A stretch of 64,000 nucleotides of DNA, taken from assembly GCA_038277395.1 (NCBI GenBank), contig CM076197.1, forward strand, positions 101,706,442-101,770,441, read 5' to 3'. Source of the stretch: Dryocosmus kuriphilus. Its lineage: Eukaryota > Arthropoda > Insecta > Hymenoptera > Cynipidae. This document shows, piece by piece, positions 33,105 through 46,664 of the stretch. The notes under the pieces were generated by a model. It made no database searches. It had not been told where the DNA came from and was given only the letters and a program-made list of their open reading frames with translations. The stretch's first letter is position 1; each line of letters begins with the position of its first letter. The position numbers and the translations under genes were made by a program.

Positions 33105-34184
33105 ATATGTATATATGAATATATAAATATTATGTATATAAATAAATTGAAAAATTGGATTTGAATAAAGAGATTGTTGAGTAATCAAATCTTTGGAGTA
33201 ATAACGAATTAGGTAGTTTTTCACTTCATCGCGAGCTAACTTCACTTCGTCAAATGCTTAGGCCTTAGGGGGAAACAATGGACCAAATGCATGAAAATAA
33301 ACTTTATTTTTTAAATAGCTTCGTAATAAATAATTTCTCACATAAGTTTATTTGTAAATTACTTTTTATTTTTCACAAGTTAATTAATGAAATAATAAAA
33401 TCAATACGTTATCGATTTTTTACAAAGATATTACAAAATTAAAGGTCATTCCCATGAAATTGGTGTCACTGTTTTTCACCTCTGCATTAATCGAAGTGAA
33501 ATTAGCAAACAATCAGCTGATGATGAAGTGAAAATGCCTAATATATCGAAGTGGCGGTTTTTCAAATAATAGTGAAAATGAAAACTCTATTTTGATTAAA
33601 ACTTCGATTATATTTATGAGAATTATTTCAAATAAATGAATCTTGTAATTTTTCACTACCAAACTCGCTAAATGAACTACACAAAGAATGAAAGTTAACA
33701 AAAATTACTTTTAGCGATTAAATTTCCTTTACAAATCTAAAAATAAAAATCAAATAAAAGTTGAATATTTTCAAGCAAATATAAGTTGGAATCCTCATTT
33801 TAAATGAAACGTCCTTCCTATTAATTAATTAAAATTAACAAAAAATATACGTTATTTTTTAATCAGCAAAATGAAAAATTATTCAATATTTTTCGATTAG
33901 CATTCTTCCATTGTCGTTTCCTATCAGTCTATTCAAATTAGAAGGAGTTCCTTTTATTTTCTTGAAAAATACCAATTCCTTGCAATCATTTGAACGCTTC
34001 TTTTTCCAAGTTCTGCATTTCTTATCGTGCAATTAATCCCCCTTGCAAAATAGCTTCTCCTTTCGCTTCTAGCTAGATACAACATTATGATAAAAAATGG
34101 ATTGCTTAGCTTGGTAGATTGCACACTTAGTTAGTTCATTATAAATTAGCCAATAAACTTCATTAATACGTTTTCACTTGTTCT
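32416..34184. other. No gene recognised; (AT)n at 33053-33100
   Basis: AT-rich with TCGATAT-type words around 32720-32920 and a long (AT)n microsatellite. Small ORFs here are compositional. No exon of the neighbouring genes was found. Confidence 0.6.
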
Positions 34185-34912
34185 CGTTCGTCCCCTGGTA
34201 GAGCTGCTTTGAATTTTAAACCTGCTTGTTGTTAATCTTCTGAGTTCCAATTATCTTCCTTTGCCATAATTTATTGCAGAAACCTCTATACATCAACCCT
34301 TTCTTTATAATATGGTGCACTGCAGATACACGAATCTGGCAAATTAAAACACCTTCCACGAATCAAAATCTGCCTTTTCAATTGAAACTATTTTTAAAAA
34401 TCTTTAACAATAGGTAAAAAATATATATTTTTAAATAATGAATTATTTTAAAGCAAAAATTAATGACTTTACATAAACGCAGCAAAGTTGGAAAATTTAA
34501 GTAATTGAGAAAACAACAAGAAACGAAAATTTCATAACTATAATAAATATGATTTGGATACTATAATAAATTGGCACTGACTAGTTTTACGGACTTTTCC
34601 GTAAGAATAACCGGTCAAGTTTAGTGCTAGGACTAGAGGGAAAGGGGTTAATTTTCGGGAAAATTCCGCAACGGTAGACAGTACGTAATAAATTGTCAGA
34701 AACTCAACTCGTTTAAATTTCACGCAAATTCGATTTATTAGTTTGATCTTACTGAGTACGTCTAAATAATGAGCAACATCTTATGTACTCCGTTGGGTAG
34801 ATGGATTGCACGACACAACGTGAAAGTGAATTAAATCGTTATAAAAAATAACGGTACGCCAGTACATCTTATTGCTTGTTACAAATATGCACTGTAACAA
34901 ATAACTCTTTAA
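34185..34912. repeat. Interspersed repeat R, copy 2 (without insert)
   Basis: It matches 1-655, then about 25 bp of its own sequence, then 6073-6128. It therefore shows what repeat R looks like without the 5.4 kb nested insert. No coding content was seen. Confidence 0.82.
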
Positions 34913-35163
34913 GACATAATGTAACAATCCTCGTAACAGTCACTCAAGAGATCGAATAATCAAGAGAATCTCAACACGAAGAGAAACTATGATCATCTAC
35001 AATTGCGATAAACCGTACTCTGCTAATTAACATTCTTAACTTATATAAGTGGCACGAGATTCGGAGAACAAATTACAATCGTTTTTGGATAACGCATTAA
35101 GCGAATGCAGGTCCTTCTTTTGTGGCACTTCTTTTTCAAAATTTCGTCTGAAACTTAAAGCCG

Positions 35164-38100
35164 TCAACCTTCTGCTAAAGGGGGTGTGACCCAACCATAT
35201 TTCTCGTGTGTTTTGACTAGACTTCTAAATGACTCCTCGGCCGAACGTCGATTGAATTCTTTATTTGTCTTTGGCTTTCTCGCTATTCGACCCTGAAATA
35301 AAATTTTTTCATTATTACAGAATGTATTTTAAAAACTGTTTTAAAAATCTTTCCAATTCCTAGAATTACTAGGCCAAACTCTTTTAGGTTTGATTTTAAT
35401 TTTAGACTTTCACATGGTTATAATTCTCAAATTGAAGGTATTCAAATTAACAGGTTTTGGATCCAAATATGGACATTCAAATTTCTTGTCCTAATTATTC
35501 AAAGAAAAATTCGAAACGTACCCAGAAATATTAGTAAATACAGGATTTTATTTTATATACTATAATGGTTTTAATATCAGTTTTATTTAGAGCCTCAGTG
35601 GTTCAGGTGGTAGTGCACCGGTCTTCCAAGCAAGAGGTGTCCGGGATTCTATTCCTGAGCCGGGTACCAATGGAATTTTCTACGTACTTCTACCGAGGCT
35701 CCCGTGGTTCGGAATCCACGTTAAACTGTAGGTCCCCTCATAAAAATCGGGCAGTGATCTTTCAGATAATATGCTTCATGGCGATTTTGACTGATTTGTT
35801 TGCATTTGTTGTAGAAGACTCAAAACCCCGTACAAGGGAGGGAGTATAAACTAATATATACATAACCTTTTTATTTAAAATTAGTAAGGAAAGCAAGAAA
35901 TGAACTAGAAAATACTGGAATGTATAAAGTTTAAATTCATATATTACTGATTTAATTTAGGAAATTAGTTTTATTGAGAAAATATGTAGTTTTTCGAGAG
36001 CGAGAATATTTGCAATCCATTTGAGTTCAGTTGACATTCAAATTGAAATTATTTTTAGTTGAATTCAACCACCCAGATTGAAGCTAGTTTTTTTTTTTAA
36101 TACAGCTGACTTCACTAGAATTACATTAAGTTTACAAGATCTAAACTTGAATTTACAATAATTCAATCTATCCTTACTAGAATACACTTCAATTTCTTTC
36201 ATTCAAATCAAATTACGTAAATTTAACTGGCTGAATTTATCGATGAATTTATAATTCGTGACACAATTTATCAGTGTGCCCATTAAAATAATGCTTTCTA
36301 AATCATAGAATATAAAAATCATTAAACTTTACTACATATCCGATTTTTTAACTACCCTGGTGGAAGTTTCGGACCCAAACGGAATCCAATTTGAATCCAT
36401 TTAATTCCGCGTGAATGCGGAATCTGTTTCCGAATGACTCCGACCCAGTCCATTTGAGTCCGAATGAGTTTGATTGCAACATGTCTGGAACCAATCGGAT
36501 TCAAGGTCGGAATCATTCGATGCCATTCGGAATGAATCTCTTTGTCTAACGAAATCACACGGAGTCAGACGAAATGAAAAGTTTCTTGGGACTTACACGG
36601 AATCAATCGGAATGAACTTGGAGAGAATAATTTGGACTCAAAAGGAATGGATCGTAATCGAACGGGCTCATTCAGAATGGATTTTCCTTCGATTCTGATC
36701 GAGTCCGTACTTCGGAAACAGATTTCGCGTTCATATGTAATCATTCGGAGTTATTTAGATTCAAACGGACTCAAATCTTTTCCGAAACATTCACCAGGGT
36801 ATTGTTACGTCCCGCGACTATTATTATAATAATAATTATTATTTATAACAATTACACTATAATGATCAAATATTTTACATTTATTAATGAAACCATAAAC
36901 TGAAAGATGAATTTAAACTATTGTAGAAACCTTTATACAATCTAATATCAAATTATTATTGTTAAAATCTCACAATTAACAAACATACACTCATAAAGAT
37001 TAGCTGTAAGGAACAGATTCAAAGACCAATGCCCCAATCCAAAATGGACACTGTGTGCGAATTTGCACACAAATAGATGACAATAGACACCAGAAAGAAT
37101 CGATATTGTATACAGCATCACGAACCTACAGTCATCCTATACGCCTACGACTTTTGGCACGTGCCCTTTCTCACCTGCATGCAACCTTTTGAAAGTATGG
37201 TTAACTCCAGCATCCTCTTACATTCCTACAAAATAGATGACACGGATTTTGGAAAACTGTTACATTAACACAACGGACACCCGCACCCTATTAATGAGAA
37301 GGATTTCCACCAGAACAGTTATAGAAGAGCCACCACTAGGAATACAATAGTTTTCAAACTTGATCTACATTTAGAAAAACCGTTAGAGGATCAGTCAAGG
37401 ATTCCTCTAATTCTAATACCATCTGCATACATGCGCTTCTAATATAAATCACGCATCCCTTTAGAAGGTTCTGGAAGGATTTTGGTGCGTACATAAATAG
37501 TGCCATACCGCAGAATGAAGTTCAGTTCAGAATCGAGATCAATAGATCACCAAGTTCAACTCCAGACCAAAAAGATGGCCTTTCAACGTTCCAGTATAAG
37601 TAAAACCTATGAAAGTTAGAATCTGTGCGAGTCCTAAGTCTATACTCTTCTAGTCTTACTAGTGAAGGTCAAATAATGCCTTTAGTAGCTTTCGAGGAGA
37701 ACACAAGGATTCATTCGACATCTGCAAAATTTTCACTGATGATTTATACATTTGTCTATTGTAGCATATTTATTAAACATTTCATTTAACTTGTAAATCT
37801 TCCTTGTATATTCATTTCTCAATATTTGGTAGTTATCTTCATCTCTGTTTTCTAATTTTAATAATTAGGATTAAAAGCGATGAGACTCTTTTAAATAAAC
37901 AAATATAAGGTAAGTTGCCTCCCCCGGGACTTAACACTATTCGCGACAATTTAAATTTAAAATTAAGACAATTTTGGAACTATATTTGGGAATATTATCT
38001 AGAAATCAAATGTTTCTTGAAATTTACCTGTCCCTTAACAATACTAGCTGCAAATTGCATAATCACAGCCTCGACGGTGTAAGCACTCGCCCATCCTCTG

Positions 38101-38778
38101 GGCGTGAGCAATTCCATGCATATCGCACCGCCCTCCATCACAAATCCCTTTTCAATCCGGGGTGATATAACTCTGATGAAAGGAGGTGCGAAAGGGAAGT
38201 TTTCTGGGAAGACAACGTGGAGAAGAATGTGTGGTATATCGAGTTCTTTCATGTCAGCTGCCAACTTGCTCTCTGGGTCAATTTTATGCAATCTGATATG
38301 CCATTCGAATAAATTGTCACTGACGAGTTCTGCTGTAAAAGTAGAATCCTTACGATGCTGTGATTTCTGTATTTCACTGAGCTCCTTCATCAGGCGACGC
38401 ATTCGAACTCCTCTTTCTGGCACTGCAACGCCCTGGAAAAGATCAGTTACAAAAAATACTGTAAAATTTAACAAATTTAAGCTATAAAGAGAAAACTTGT
38501 TATTTTAAATGCTAAAACTAGATGTGAATTCATGGAAGTACCTCCGAACACTGTCCAGCTGATTTCTTGGATTTGAAAAAACAACTCGATCCGGGATTTT
38601 CAGGAACAGATACTTCGGCTGGTGTGACGGCATCTGGACGATGGTGGCGACTCAGTAATCGACGAGAAGGTGAATTTGTTGAGCTTCCACTAGCACCTTC
38701 TTGTTCATTGATTTTCTCCGAAGATCGAAATAGCTTCCGAAAAGCCGCTACCACCTTTTCTTTTGATCTTGTGGACAT
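35164..38778 (-). CDS. UBE2QL1: Ubiquitin-conjugating enzyme E2 Q-like protein 1
   Basis: Exons (minus): 38778-38542, 38432-38028, 35292-35164. All introns are phase 0 with GT-AG ends and the product is 256 aa. The ATG at 38778 gives a Ser-, Lys- and Arg-rich N-terminal extension of about 90 residues. The UBC fold follows, with the active-site segment GGAICMELLTPRGW (Cys184, codon 38118-38120) and ENFPFAPPF. The last exon ends EKYGWVTPPLAEG, the family's C-terminal signature. UBE2Q-type E2s lack the usual HPN tripeptide and accept ubiquitin from E1 for transfer to substrates. The AYTVEAVIMQFAASIVKGQ stretch resembles UBE2QL1 more than UBE2Q1/2. Intron 2 (2.7 kb) holds a SINE and a MITE. The N-terminal start is less certain than the core. 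Confidence 0.93.
35590..35868 (+). mobile_element. tRNA-derived SINE in UBE2QL1 intron 2
   Basis: It is flanked by the 9-bp direct repeat TTTTATTTA (35581-35589 and 35869-35877). It starts GAGCCTCAGTGGTTCAGGTGG, which gives an A-box-like stretch, and has a B-box-like CGGGATTCTATTCC about 50 nt on. A tRNA-unrelated body follows. At 279 bp with no ORF of note, it is a pol III-type SINE, inserted antisense to the gene. Confidence 0.85.
36355..36799. mobile_element. MITE with TA target and CCCTGGTG ends
   Basis: It is flanked by TA (36353-36354 and 36800-36801). The ends are inverted repeats starting CCCTGGTG, continuing with TTTCGGA and AAACGGA-type words. The interior is built of CGGAATCAATCGGAATGA-like repeats. 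No transposase ORF was seen. It is a non-autonomous element, probably mobilised by a Tc1/mariner-type enzyme given the TA target (inference). Confidence 0.8.
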
Positions 38779-41700
38779 GACTGTGCTTCGATTTTATTCG
38801 GTTAATCTGTAATTAATTTGAATGCCGAATTAGTGTTTAAAACAACTGTCACTAAAAAAATCCCTACTCTTTTTCAGTTTTTAAACAATTTTCAAATTAG
38901 TCCACAATTCATTTTTAAATTATCGTGCACGCATAAATACGAAAAATTGGTTTATTTTCTCCTACATTAATTTACAACTACTACATATAATACATACTAC
39001 ATTTAATTTTTTTTAAAAACAAAGTATCAACTGACAAAAAAGAACATCTATATATTCCTATAATACCAATTTAAAAGTTCCAAATGATAAAAAAATCCAT
39101 AAACGGTTCAGAGAAACACAAAGAGATATGACAAGAAAAGACAATGAATCCATTGTGCACTGGTGCATTGTCAAGGAATCATTCTAATGACACTTTGGGC
39201 TTGACTGCACAAATGCTTTGTTATGATATTGTTCCAAGAACCTTGTATGGCATGCGTATTTTTTATGAACCATTAATCATTAAACAAATAACCTTGCGCG
39301 AATGTAGTAAAATCCTTTGTGCACTATAGGAAGCACTAAACACGATTTACGATATTCACTGCCGAATATTGTCACATAATTATTTTCTTTATATTCAAAC
39401 TAAACTTTTGAGTTTAATAGAAGAAAAAAGTACAAAAATCGAGGGAAGTGTCTGTGAAACAATATTCTGAATTGTACAATTATTCCGTTTATTGTAGGCA
39501 AAGAACATCTTGGTTCTTTGTTGGATTGGAACAATTCATCCGAACGAAACGTGGGTCTAAAATAAAAGCACAAGTAACAGACTAGCAGAAGACCGCGTCT
39601 GTCGCGGATAAAAAGAGATAAAAAATACAACTTGGACAGACAAGTAGACAACTTCGTTGCTATATGTTGCTAGGACGCCATTGGACGCCCCTGATGCGAT
39701 GCAACCCAACTTGCAAAGAATTGTCCCCATATTTGTCATTTGTCGTTTGAAAAAATCAATATTCGAAAACCCATCCTTTAAAAAAATGGAGTCATTTTGA
39801 ATGTTTGTAACTATTTTAATTTTTTAAGTTGTTTAATTTCGACTACTTCGATTTGGAACGTTTTAAATTTTTAATTTATTTGAATATATTTAATATTTCA
39901 AATTTCATATAAACAATTATTTTATAAAATAAGAAGTGTTGCGCGGAAAAGTTACGAAAATTTGAAATTCTTTAATGTCATGTCACTTTATTTAGATTTT
40001 TTCTAAATCACTTTATTTCAAGCATTAATTATGTAATTATTTTAAATAGAGGTTTCTATATTTAATTGTAAATTTAATTCTTATTATTGAATACAAAGTT
40101 TTTGCAGATAAATATAGCTTAACTTGAATGTTGTAGACAACTTTTTTATAAACAGTAGAAGATTATTATAGATATGTACGATCAGACGCAAGGACAGAAA
40201 ACAATGGATCGATTTTATTTTTATTACTTTCCCTGCGTCATGCATAAAAAGTTATTCAGCTGCACGTTCTGCACATTGCGCCAATTTGTCTCAACTTATG
40301 TTGCCATCATCAGTTTCAAAACATCGCATCTCAGATAGTAAATACAACTCTAATTATCCTAACAAATATTATTTTATTTGTTCAAAGCAAAGTTACTATT
40401 TGTTATTTCACTATTTGTTCAACTAAGTATACTATGCAATGACAAATGTTTTATTTTACTCCAAAATTTGAAAAATAACTATTGTAAATAAGAAAGATTT
40501 AGAAATATTATCTAAACCAAAAATACTCTTTTTAACGTCCAATATATCAAAACTCAAGTCAAAAGTTGTTAATTAAAAAACAACTCCGGGATCGAATTTG
40601 GACCAATCAAACTAAAAACTTGAAAAGGCTTCTGGCAAAATTCAAACAAGAAAAACAAAAAAAGAGGGAAAAAATAGCAACTAACCAAATCCCTTCCACT
40701 GGTCCAAATTTGATCGCGGAGTAGTTTTTTTAATGAACAACTTTTTACTTATTATATTTTACTCAACATGTCTATATACATACATAAAATATTTATAAAT
40801 CATTCATAAAATGTTTAACTTGATTAATTAATCAAAAATTACTTTCCATAAATATTTATAAAGTATATATACCCATTTAAGAATAATAGTATTAATTTGA
40901 AATTCAGATTAAGATGAACAATATTGCATTTTCTCAAGAACTTATGGCCACTTTAATTTAAAAACTCTCCCTTTCTTCTTATTTAAATTTCTGAATCAAA
41001 ATTTAAATAAAAAAATAATTATTCCAGGGTTTTAATTTTTGTAAATAGTTCAAATTTCAAAACAGAAAATCGTTCAATAATACAAGGTGATGTATGAGCA
41101 CTGGAATGCAGAAAGGGTGGATTTGCTGGTTTCTCAATAAGTCGTTGATCTGATTCCTCATGAAAGAGTTAATTTGACCTATTGTAGGAAATATGCTGCT
41201 AAAAGTTGAGATTACGTGCAACTCACCCATTTTTCAAATACAAAAGCACACTATAATCCAGTGTCAGAAATAATTTGACGTCCATAAAATATGAGTAGCA
41301 CGTTTTAGAAACAGAGGAATACAGCGCAGTCTCCGTCCTCATTGAACTGAGTGAACGTACTGACTGTACGAGAAATCGCGATAGCAAGGAAGAAAGGGTG
41401 GATAGCAACCAAGCTTTATGCTTATCGATCCACCTGCGCATTGTTGATATTACATGATGTTAACACCCCCGGCCAATTTGCAAAATTAGAGCCAACATCA
41501 TCCTCAAATTATCCTACATCAACATTTAAAAAATCTTTTTTCAAATCTCCTAATTTTATCCCTTTTATCAATTCCATTAAAGTCCCAGAGATCTGAACAA
41601 AATTAAGTCAAGGTACCTCAATCTCAAAAAAAAATTACCGGATTCCAAATATTTTTTCCTGTCATGCCGAATTTACAAAATTGAATTTAAATCGGTCAAA

Positions 41701-41879
41701 CGTGAATACGATTAACAACAAAGTCAGATCTACTCAACACCGCATATTTTTATGAAATTTATATTAAGATACAAAACCTAATTATAGCTGTACTTGCATT
41801 CAAAAAGAAAACCAAAGCAATAATGCTTTTAAATAAGAAATTATAGAAAAATTCTTCAATATATTTGGACAATTGGAAT
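38779..41879. other. Intergenic; one small inverted repeat, no gene
   Basis: This lies between the 5' end of UBE2QL1 and the 3' end of TMEM231. Several ORFs of 60-83 codons have no motif or splice context. The region around 39530-39720 is somewhat more GC-rich and could be an upstream exon or promoter, but nothing proves it. Confidence 0.55.
40563..40745. repeat. Small inverted repeat (MITE-like)
   Basis: The arms AGTTGTTAATTAAAAAACAA...ATCGAATTTGGACCA (40563-40606) and the near reverse complement at 40701-40745 flank a loop of about 95 bp. Target duplication was not resolved. Confidence 0.7.
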
Positions 41880-43469
41880 TTATTTCTCTTTCCACGGAAT
41901 CACAACATAACTTCTCAAGTATCTACTCGAGAATAAATAAGTCAAGCTCCGTCTACCTAAGTAAATCAGGACCAATAACAAGGACAAATATTGCATCCAG
42001 GCCCACTTGAGTTCCTCAAGAACTCCCGGGAGATAGCGAATCGATTGCTCCGTATAAAAAACATCTCCTTCCACGACGATCTCTTCTTCCTGTGAAAACC
42101 CACTCACCCACGAAACTTGAGGATTCACAATCCTCGCAGAAACTGAAAAAAAATGAATCAATTTTTATAATTGAAATTAAAAATATAAAAGCCTGCATCA
42201 AGTCTGATGGGTTTGAGAAAATATAAAACAATTTTAAAATTGACTTACACATTCTCTTGGCATTTTCTGACAATAGTTGAGGCAAGGATTGAATGTCAAT
42301 CTCAGTACTCGAGTTATATAAATTGTATAAGCCATCGTGGCGCAAAAGACCTTTTTGATGTAATATTAGATCCCCAAGAAAATATATTTTCTGCACGTTG
42401 TGAATTAATGAGAGATCCACAACACCCATAGTTTCCATCGTGACTTGAACATGATTCTGAAATACAAATTAAACAGCAATCTTTAATATAACTTAAATTT
42501 CAATTTCAATCAAATTTTAAAATAAAGATTTGCGACTAAGAAAATTAAAGGCCTAATAACAACTGTAATAAAATACTGATGTAATAGAGGGAATTTTCTG
42601 ACCTTGAGTTCGTGATTGAAAAACAAGAGAAGAAGTTTTAAAGATCGGACAGGATGACTGCTGAAGAAACGTGCTTCGAATTTTAACACGTCTTTGAGTC
42701 CATCTTTATTTAAGTCGATTTCTCTCACCTAGAATCATGAATATTAAATTAGTATTGATTAATACTTGTTCTAAATTTTATATACTTTAAATTAAGAACA
42801 TTTACAAGTATGCTCTTATTATTAAATGAATTAACAATCTGCACGTTAGGTGCGAGCTAAAATTAAAATCAGTTTGAAGAAAAATGTTACGCTGATCATT
42901 CAAGACAATTTGTATATTACCTTTATCAAAGTGCAGTGATCCGGAAGTTTATTGCTCTCGTAACTAATAAATGAGGAGCAAATAATGGGATTTGTGTCGT
43001 TATCTTTTTCTGCGATGAGCAAATATTTGTGCTTGAAATGCACTTTCGGATTTTCGTAATACGTTCGGCTTCTTAACCAGAATCCTTAAAAGAATCAAAT
43101 AAATAATGCATTAGTTTACTGGAAAAAAAAACACCAATTCAAATAATTTGTAAACTTATTATTTTTCTTTAAATAATCATTAATGAAATATTTATAAATG
43201 TAAAAGTAAGAAATGGTACTGACATACTTTCAAAAATGTTTCTATTATTAAAAAATAAAATAAAATAAAATTGAGGATGAACGAAAATAATAACAATATT
43301 CATTTGTTAATAAATGAAATATATAGATACCTCCTGCATGGTAAACAAAGTACACTGGAGCGAAGACTATTATTAAAAAGACTATTAATACTAAAAAAGT
43401 ACTCAGAGAACAAATTGTAGTTTTGTATCTATATTTTATAGAGCTTGAAAATAATTCAATTGCTCTCAT
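41880..43469 (-). CDS. TMEM231: Transmembrane protein 231
   Basis: Exons (minus): 43469-43331, 43084-42921, 42728-42603, 42456-42249, 42142-41880. Junction phases all agree and give 299 aa (the vertebrate protein is about 316). An N-terminal MRAIELFSSSIKYRY precedes a hydrophobic segment (about residues 22-42). A long lumenal/extracellular beta-rich region follows with DLNKDGLKDVLKFEARF, then a second membrane segment near the end (WMQYLSLLLVLIYLG). TMEM231 belongs to the MKS/B9 complex at the ciliary transition zone and helps gate entry of membrane proteins into cilia. The order of conserved segments (GFWLRSR, YFLGDLILHQKGLLRHDG, LEELKWAWMQY) fits the family along its full length. In insects its use is probably limited to ciliated sensory neurons and sperm (inference). 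Confidence 0.94.
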
Positions 43470-44012
43470 ATTTTTGCAGTTACTTTTCCAACTAAGGGCA
43501 AATATAAAAAATAATTAGAGCACTGTGCATGTAAAGCACGTAAACATGGTAAACATGTTTGTTTTCATCTGGTTGCCATGCCAACGTCACGTGCGAAAAT
43601 ATGGTTATGTTGGTTCGCCGCGTCAGAGTTCTCCGGGTCGCATATGTTAATTTAAAAAAAATGTTTATATTATATTTAATAAATACGGACTTAACATTTA
43701 TATTCATATTAAACCTGTAAAACTCTGAAGAATCTAATCGAAAATTCAATTAATGATGTCCATACAAGATGGAAATGAATCAAAATTCAACATTCATTAA
43801 AGAATACTTGCAGGTTATATTTTGATATATAAAAACTTAAAAGAGCTATATAGATTTTTTATACGAAAAAGAATGATAAATACATATTTTTCAAGAAAGT
43901 ATTGGTAAGTATAAAATTATGTCAATACCTTTACATTTTTATTTACAGACTACAACTATTGATGAGCAACTAAAATGGTTTTAATAACATAAAAAAATTT
44001 CTTCCGCGCGAT

Positions 44013-45655
44013 ATGCCAATATCATTTACTTCAAATAAAGGAACATTTTTGCAATTGCAGCACAAAAAATCAGATTCGGAAATTGTTAACGAAAACGAAA
44101 TGCCATTTTCCGACATAAATAAGCCAAAAATGTTGCACAAAGATAAATCCGATTTTAAAATTAATTACTGCAGTCTACTTCCTACGTCTGTGTAAAAAGA
44201 AATAAAAGCAAATCCTCAAAAATATTTTCTGCATTTAAAATGGAAGAGGAAATTTCCAAATCTACAATAAATATAGAAAATGAATTTTCGCATAATCCTA
44301 GCGAAACGAATTTATAAACCAAATTATCTTGCAAATGCACAGAAAATGTGGACAAAACACCGATAAATATTCAGATTTCTATGGATCATGCTGGTGATTC
44401 TAATTCTCCTTTAACATTTATGGTTAAAGTACCAAGCAGAATTTTAGAAGTATTAAGCTGTAGAGGCTTAAAATAAATCATTCTGATTCTTTTACAATCA
44501 TAACATCCAGAAATTCAAAACCGAAAAGAAGTCGTTTGAAGTCAGTATTTTTTAAATTATTGCAAACTAAGAAAACAAAAAGTTGCACGAGTGCATCGAC
44601 TCAACATTGTAGTTCAGTTACAAGATCTGAAATATTTTCTTCTGAAATGGAAACCCCGGAAAATTCTGTGAAAGATATAAATTCTAATCATTCGTTTTCA
44701 GCTTTGAGCGAATTTAGTCAAATTCATATGGCTCATCGAACTTCGGGTCCACTGAACACAGAATTTTGTAATTCTGGTGCAGACGAAATCGATGAGTAGA
44801 TTTGAAAAACAATTTTATGAACACAAACCCGAGAGAAAAGCAAATGATCCAAGTAAAAGAAAATTAACCTTAGAAGAACTTTATTCATTTTATGTTGAAA
44901 ATAAGTGTAAAAAGAATCGGGTTGACAAATTAAATTCCGAGAACGGAAATTCACTTTCGTATTTTCCGATTAAAGTAAAAATGACTAAATTTCCGTTTTT
45001 TCTAAAAAAGAGTTATCACAGCTATAAAAATAAAGCTATCTTATTACAAAAAGAGGAATTACCAGAAATTTTAACTGAAAATTTACCGGAGGAGGTTTTA
45101 GATAAATATTTCAGTAATAAAAATAGGAGGTTTGGATCAAGAAGCCGATTTTCAATCCCTAATAAAAGTTCGATGCGAGAAATCTCCTCGTTTGAATATT
45201 TATTGCAAAATTTTAATGATGTCAGTAAGAAAAGGGAATCCAGGCAACCGGCTGAAAAAGACTGGCATCAGGTAATTTTGTTTGAGGATATGGTTTTCTT
45301 TTATGGATAAAATTAATGCTGGGAGGTAGATTTTGTGTCAATTTGCCAGAATTAAATGTGTGTATCTATTGTAACGAAATTACAATTAGTTCCAATTTTC
45401 CATTAACAAGCTAATTTAATATTGAAACATTTATTTAAAATCTAAAATTCTGACTAATCATGAAATTATTTTAATCAACACTCTTTCAACTCGGAAACTA
45501 TCAAAAATTAGTTTATGTTCTTCTGGAAATTGTTCATGCAGTGCTAAAGATGAGTACGATAGTGAAGTAGTTGAAATAACTGAAGAGCATAATTCGAAAA
45601 AAGATATTAAACTATCGATTGTTGAAAAATTGCAGAAACTTACGTTAAGTGTTTT
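44013..45655 (+). pseudogene. Decayed intronless coding-like region, unrecognised
   Basis: I do not recognise this protein. Coding-like segments follow one another in changing frames: 44013-44195, about 44238-44471 with two stops, about 44476-44799, 44777-45310, and about 45475-45657. A possible poly-A signal AATAAA follows at about 45688. Composition is Ser/Lys/Glu/Asn-rich and hydrophilic, with charged clusters such as KRKLTLEELYSFYVENKCK. There is no membrane segment and no recognised domain. At least four frame changes or stops occur without matching splice sites, so I call it a pseudogene, perhaps of a fast-evolving or retroposed gene. A gene with unusual introns is the alternative. It lies divergent from TMEM231. 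Confidence 0.5.
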
Positions 45656-45699
45656 TTAGAAGATGAATGAAAGATTTATTATTTTAAATAAAATTGTAT

Positions 45700-46664
45700 G
45701 ATCTTTATTCGTTTGTTAAATATAATATTCTTTTTAATATTTGAAAATAAATCCAAATAATTATTTCTATGAAATCGTTCATATGAAATAAACGTTCAAA
45801 GTTGCCGCCGTTTTTATCGACATCTGTTGGTCAAACAAGTTTTTTGTCGAAACCAGAGGTGTATCTAAAAAGGGATCTGGGCGTAGATAATTTAATTTAT
45901 ACTTATCTATAATCAAAAGAAAATATACATCAACAAAAAAATACTTAAAAAGTTGGCTACGTGATATTAGAGCCTACAGTTAAAATTTTGATTATATTTA
46001 TGGCGAAAGATTTCTTGTAAAAGTAATAATGGTCACACGGGGATATACGTGCCTGACTTTACTGCTTATGAGTTATGCGTGCTATCAAAAGAAAAAGACC
46101 AAAACGAAACCAAACCAAAAGAAGATATTTCAAAATAACTTAAAAAACAAAGGTAACTATCTACAAATTCTCAATCAACAATGAAAGAAAAATTCACAGA
46201 CAATACAATAAAAATATGCGCAATATCTTTAGTGCAATAAAGAAAGAAGTTCTTGCCTTTTTTTTGGTTGTGTTTGTATTTTTCACATTGGACTTCCCAG
46301 TGTCACAAATATCTTGATTCTTTGGTGAACTTCCGCAGACTTCTCACGTAATTATGTGGGTTTTGGGGGTTTGTCTCTTCCACCCACTTTCGCAAATCGA
46401 CCTGTTCGTGTCCCACGGCCATTCTTCAATTATTTTGATTTTACTCGTGACAAATCCCAAGTGACAGTGAGTGACACACTACTTACACGACACTCTTATT
46501 CACTCTTATTAGACGACAAACAGACGCAGTAAAGAAAAGAAGTGAAAAGAAATTCCAACCTGGGTACTCTGTGGAAAAATTTCTGTCACGTCGATGTCAG
46601 AGCGCATTTGTAGAAAACAAATTTATCAGAATACAATTAATAAGTGGACGATATCATTGATAAC
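45700..46664. other. Upstream region of ALS2; no other gene seen
   Basis: No ORF with support. 46320-46600 is less AT-rich than its surroundings and probably contains the ALS2 promoter and 5' untranslated region, but no core promoter motif could be fixed. Confidence 0.5.

Noticed and set aside
33024..33245. 73-codon minus-strand ORF
   Set aside because: Its C-terminal half is the translated (AT)n microsatellite.
38104..38487. 127-codon plus-strand ORF
   Set aside because: It is antisense to the UBE2QL1 catalytic exon, which is clearly coding on the minus strand.
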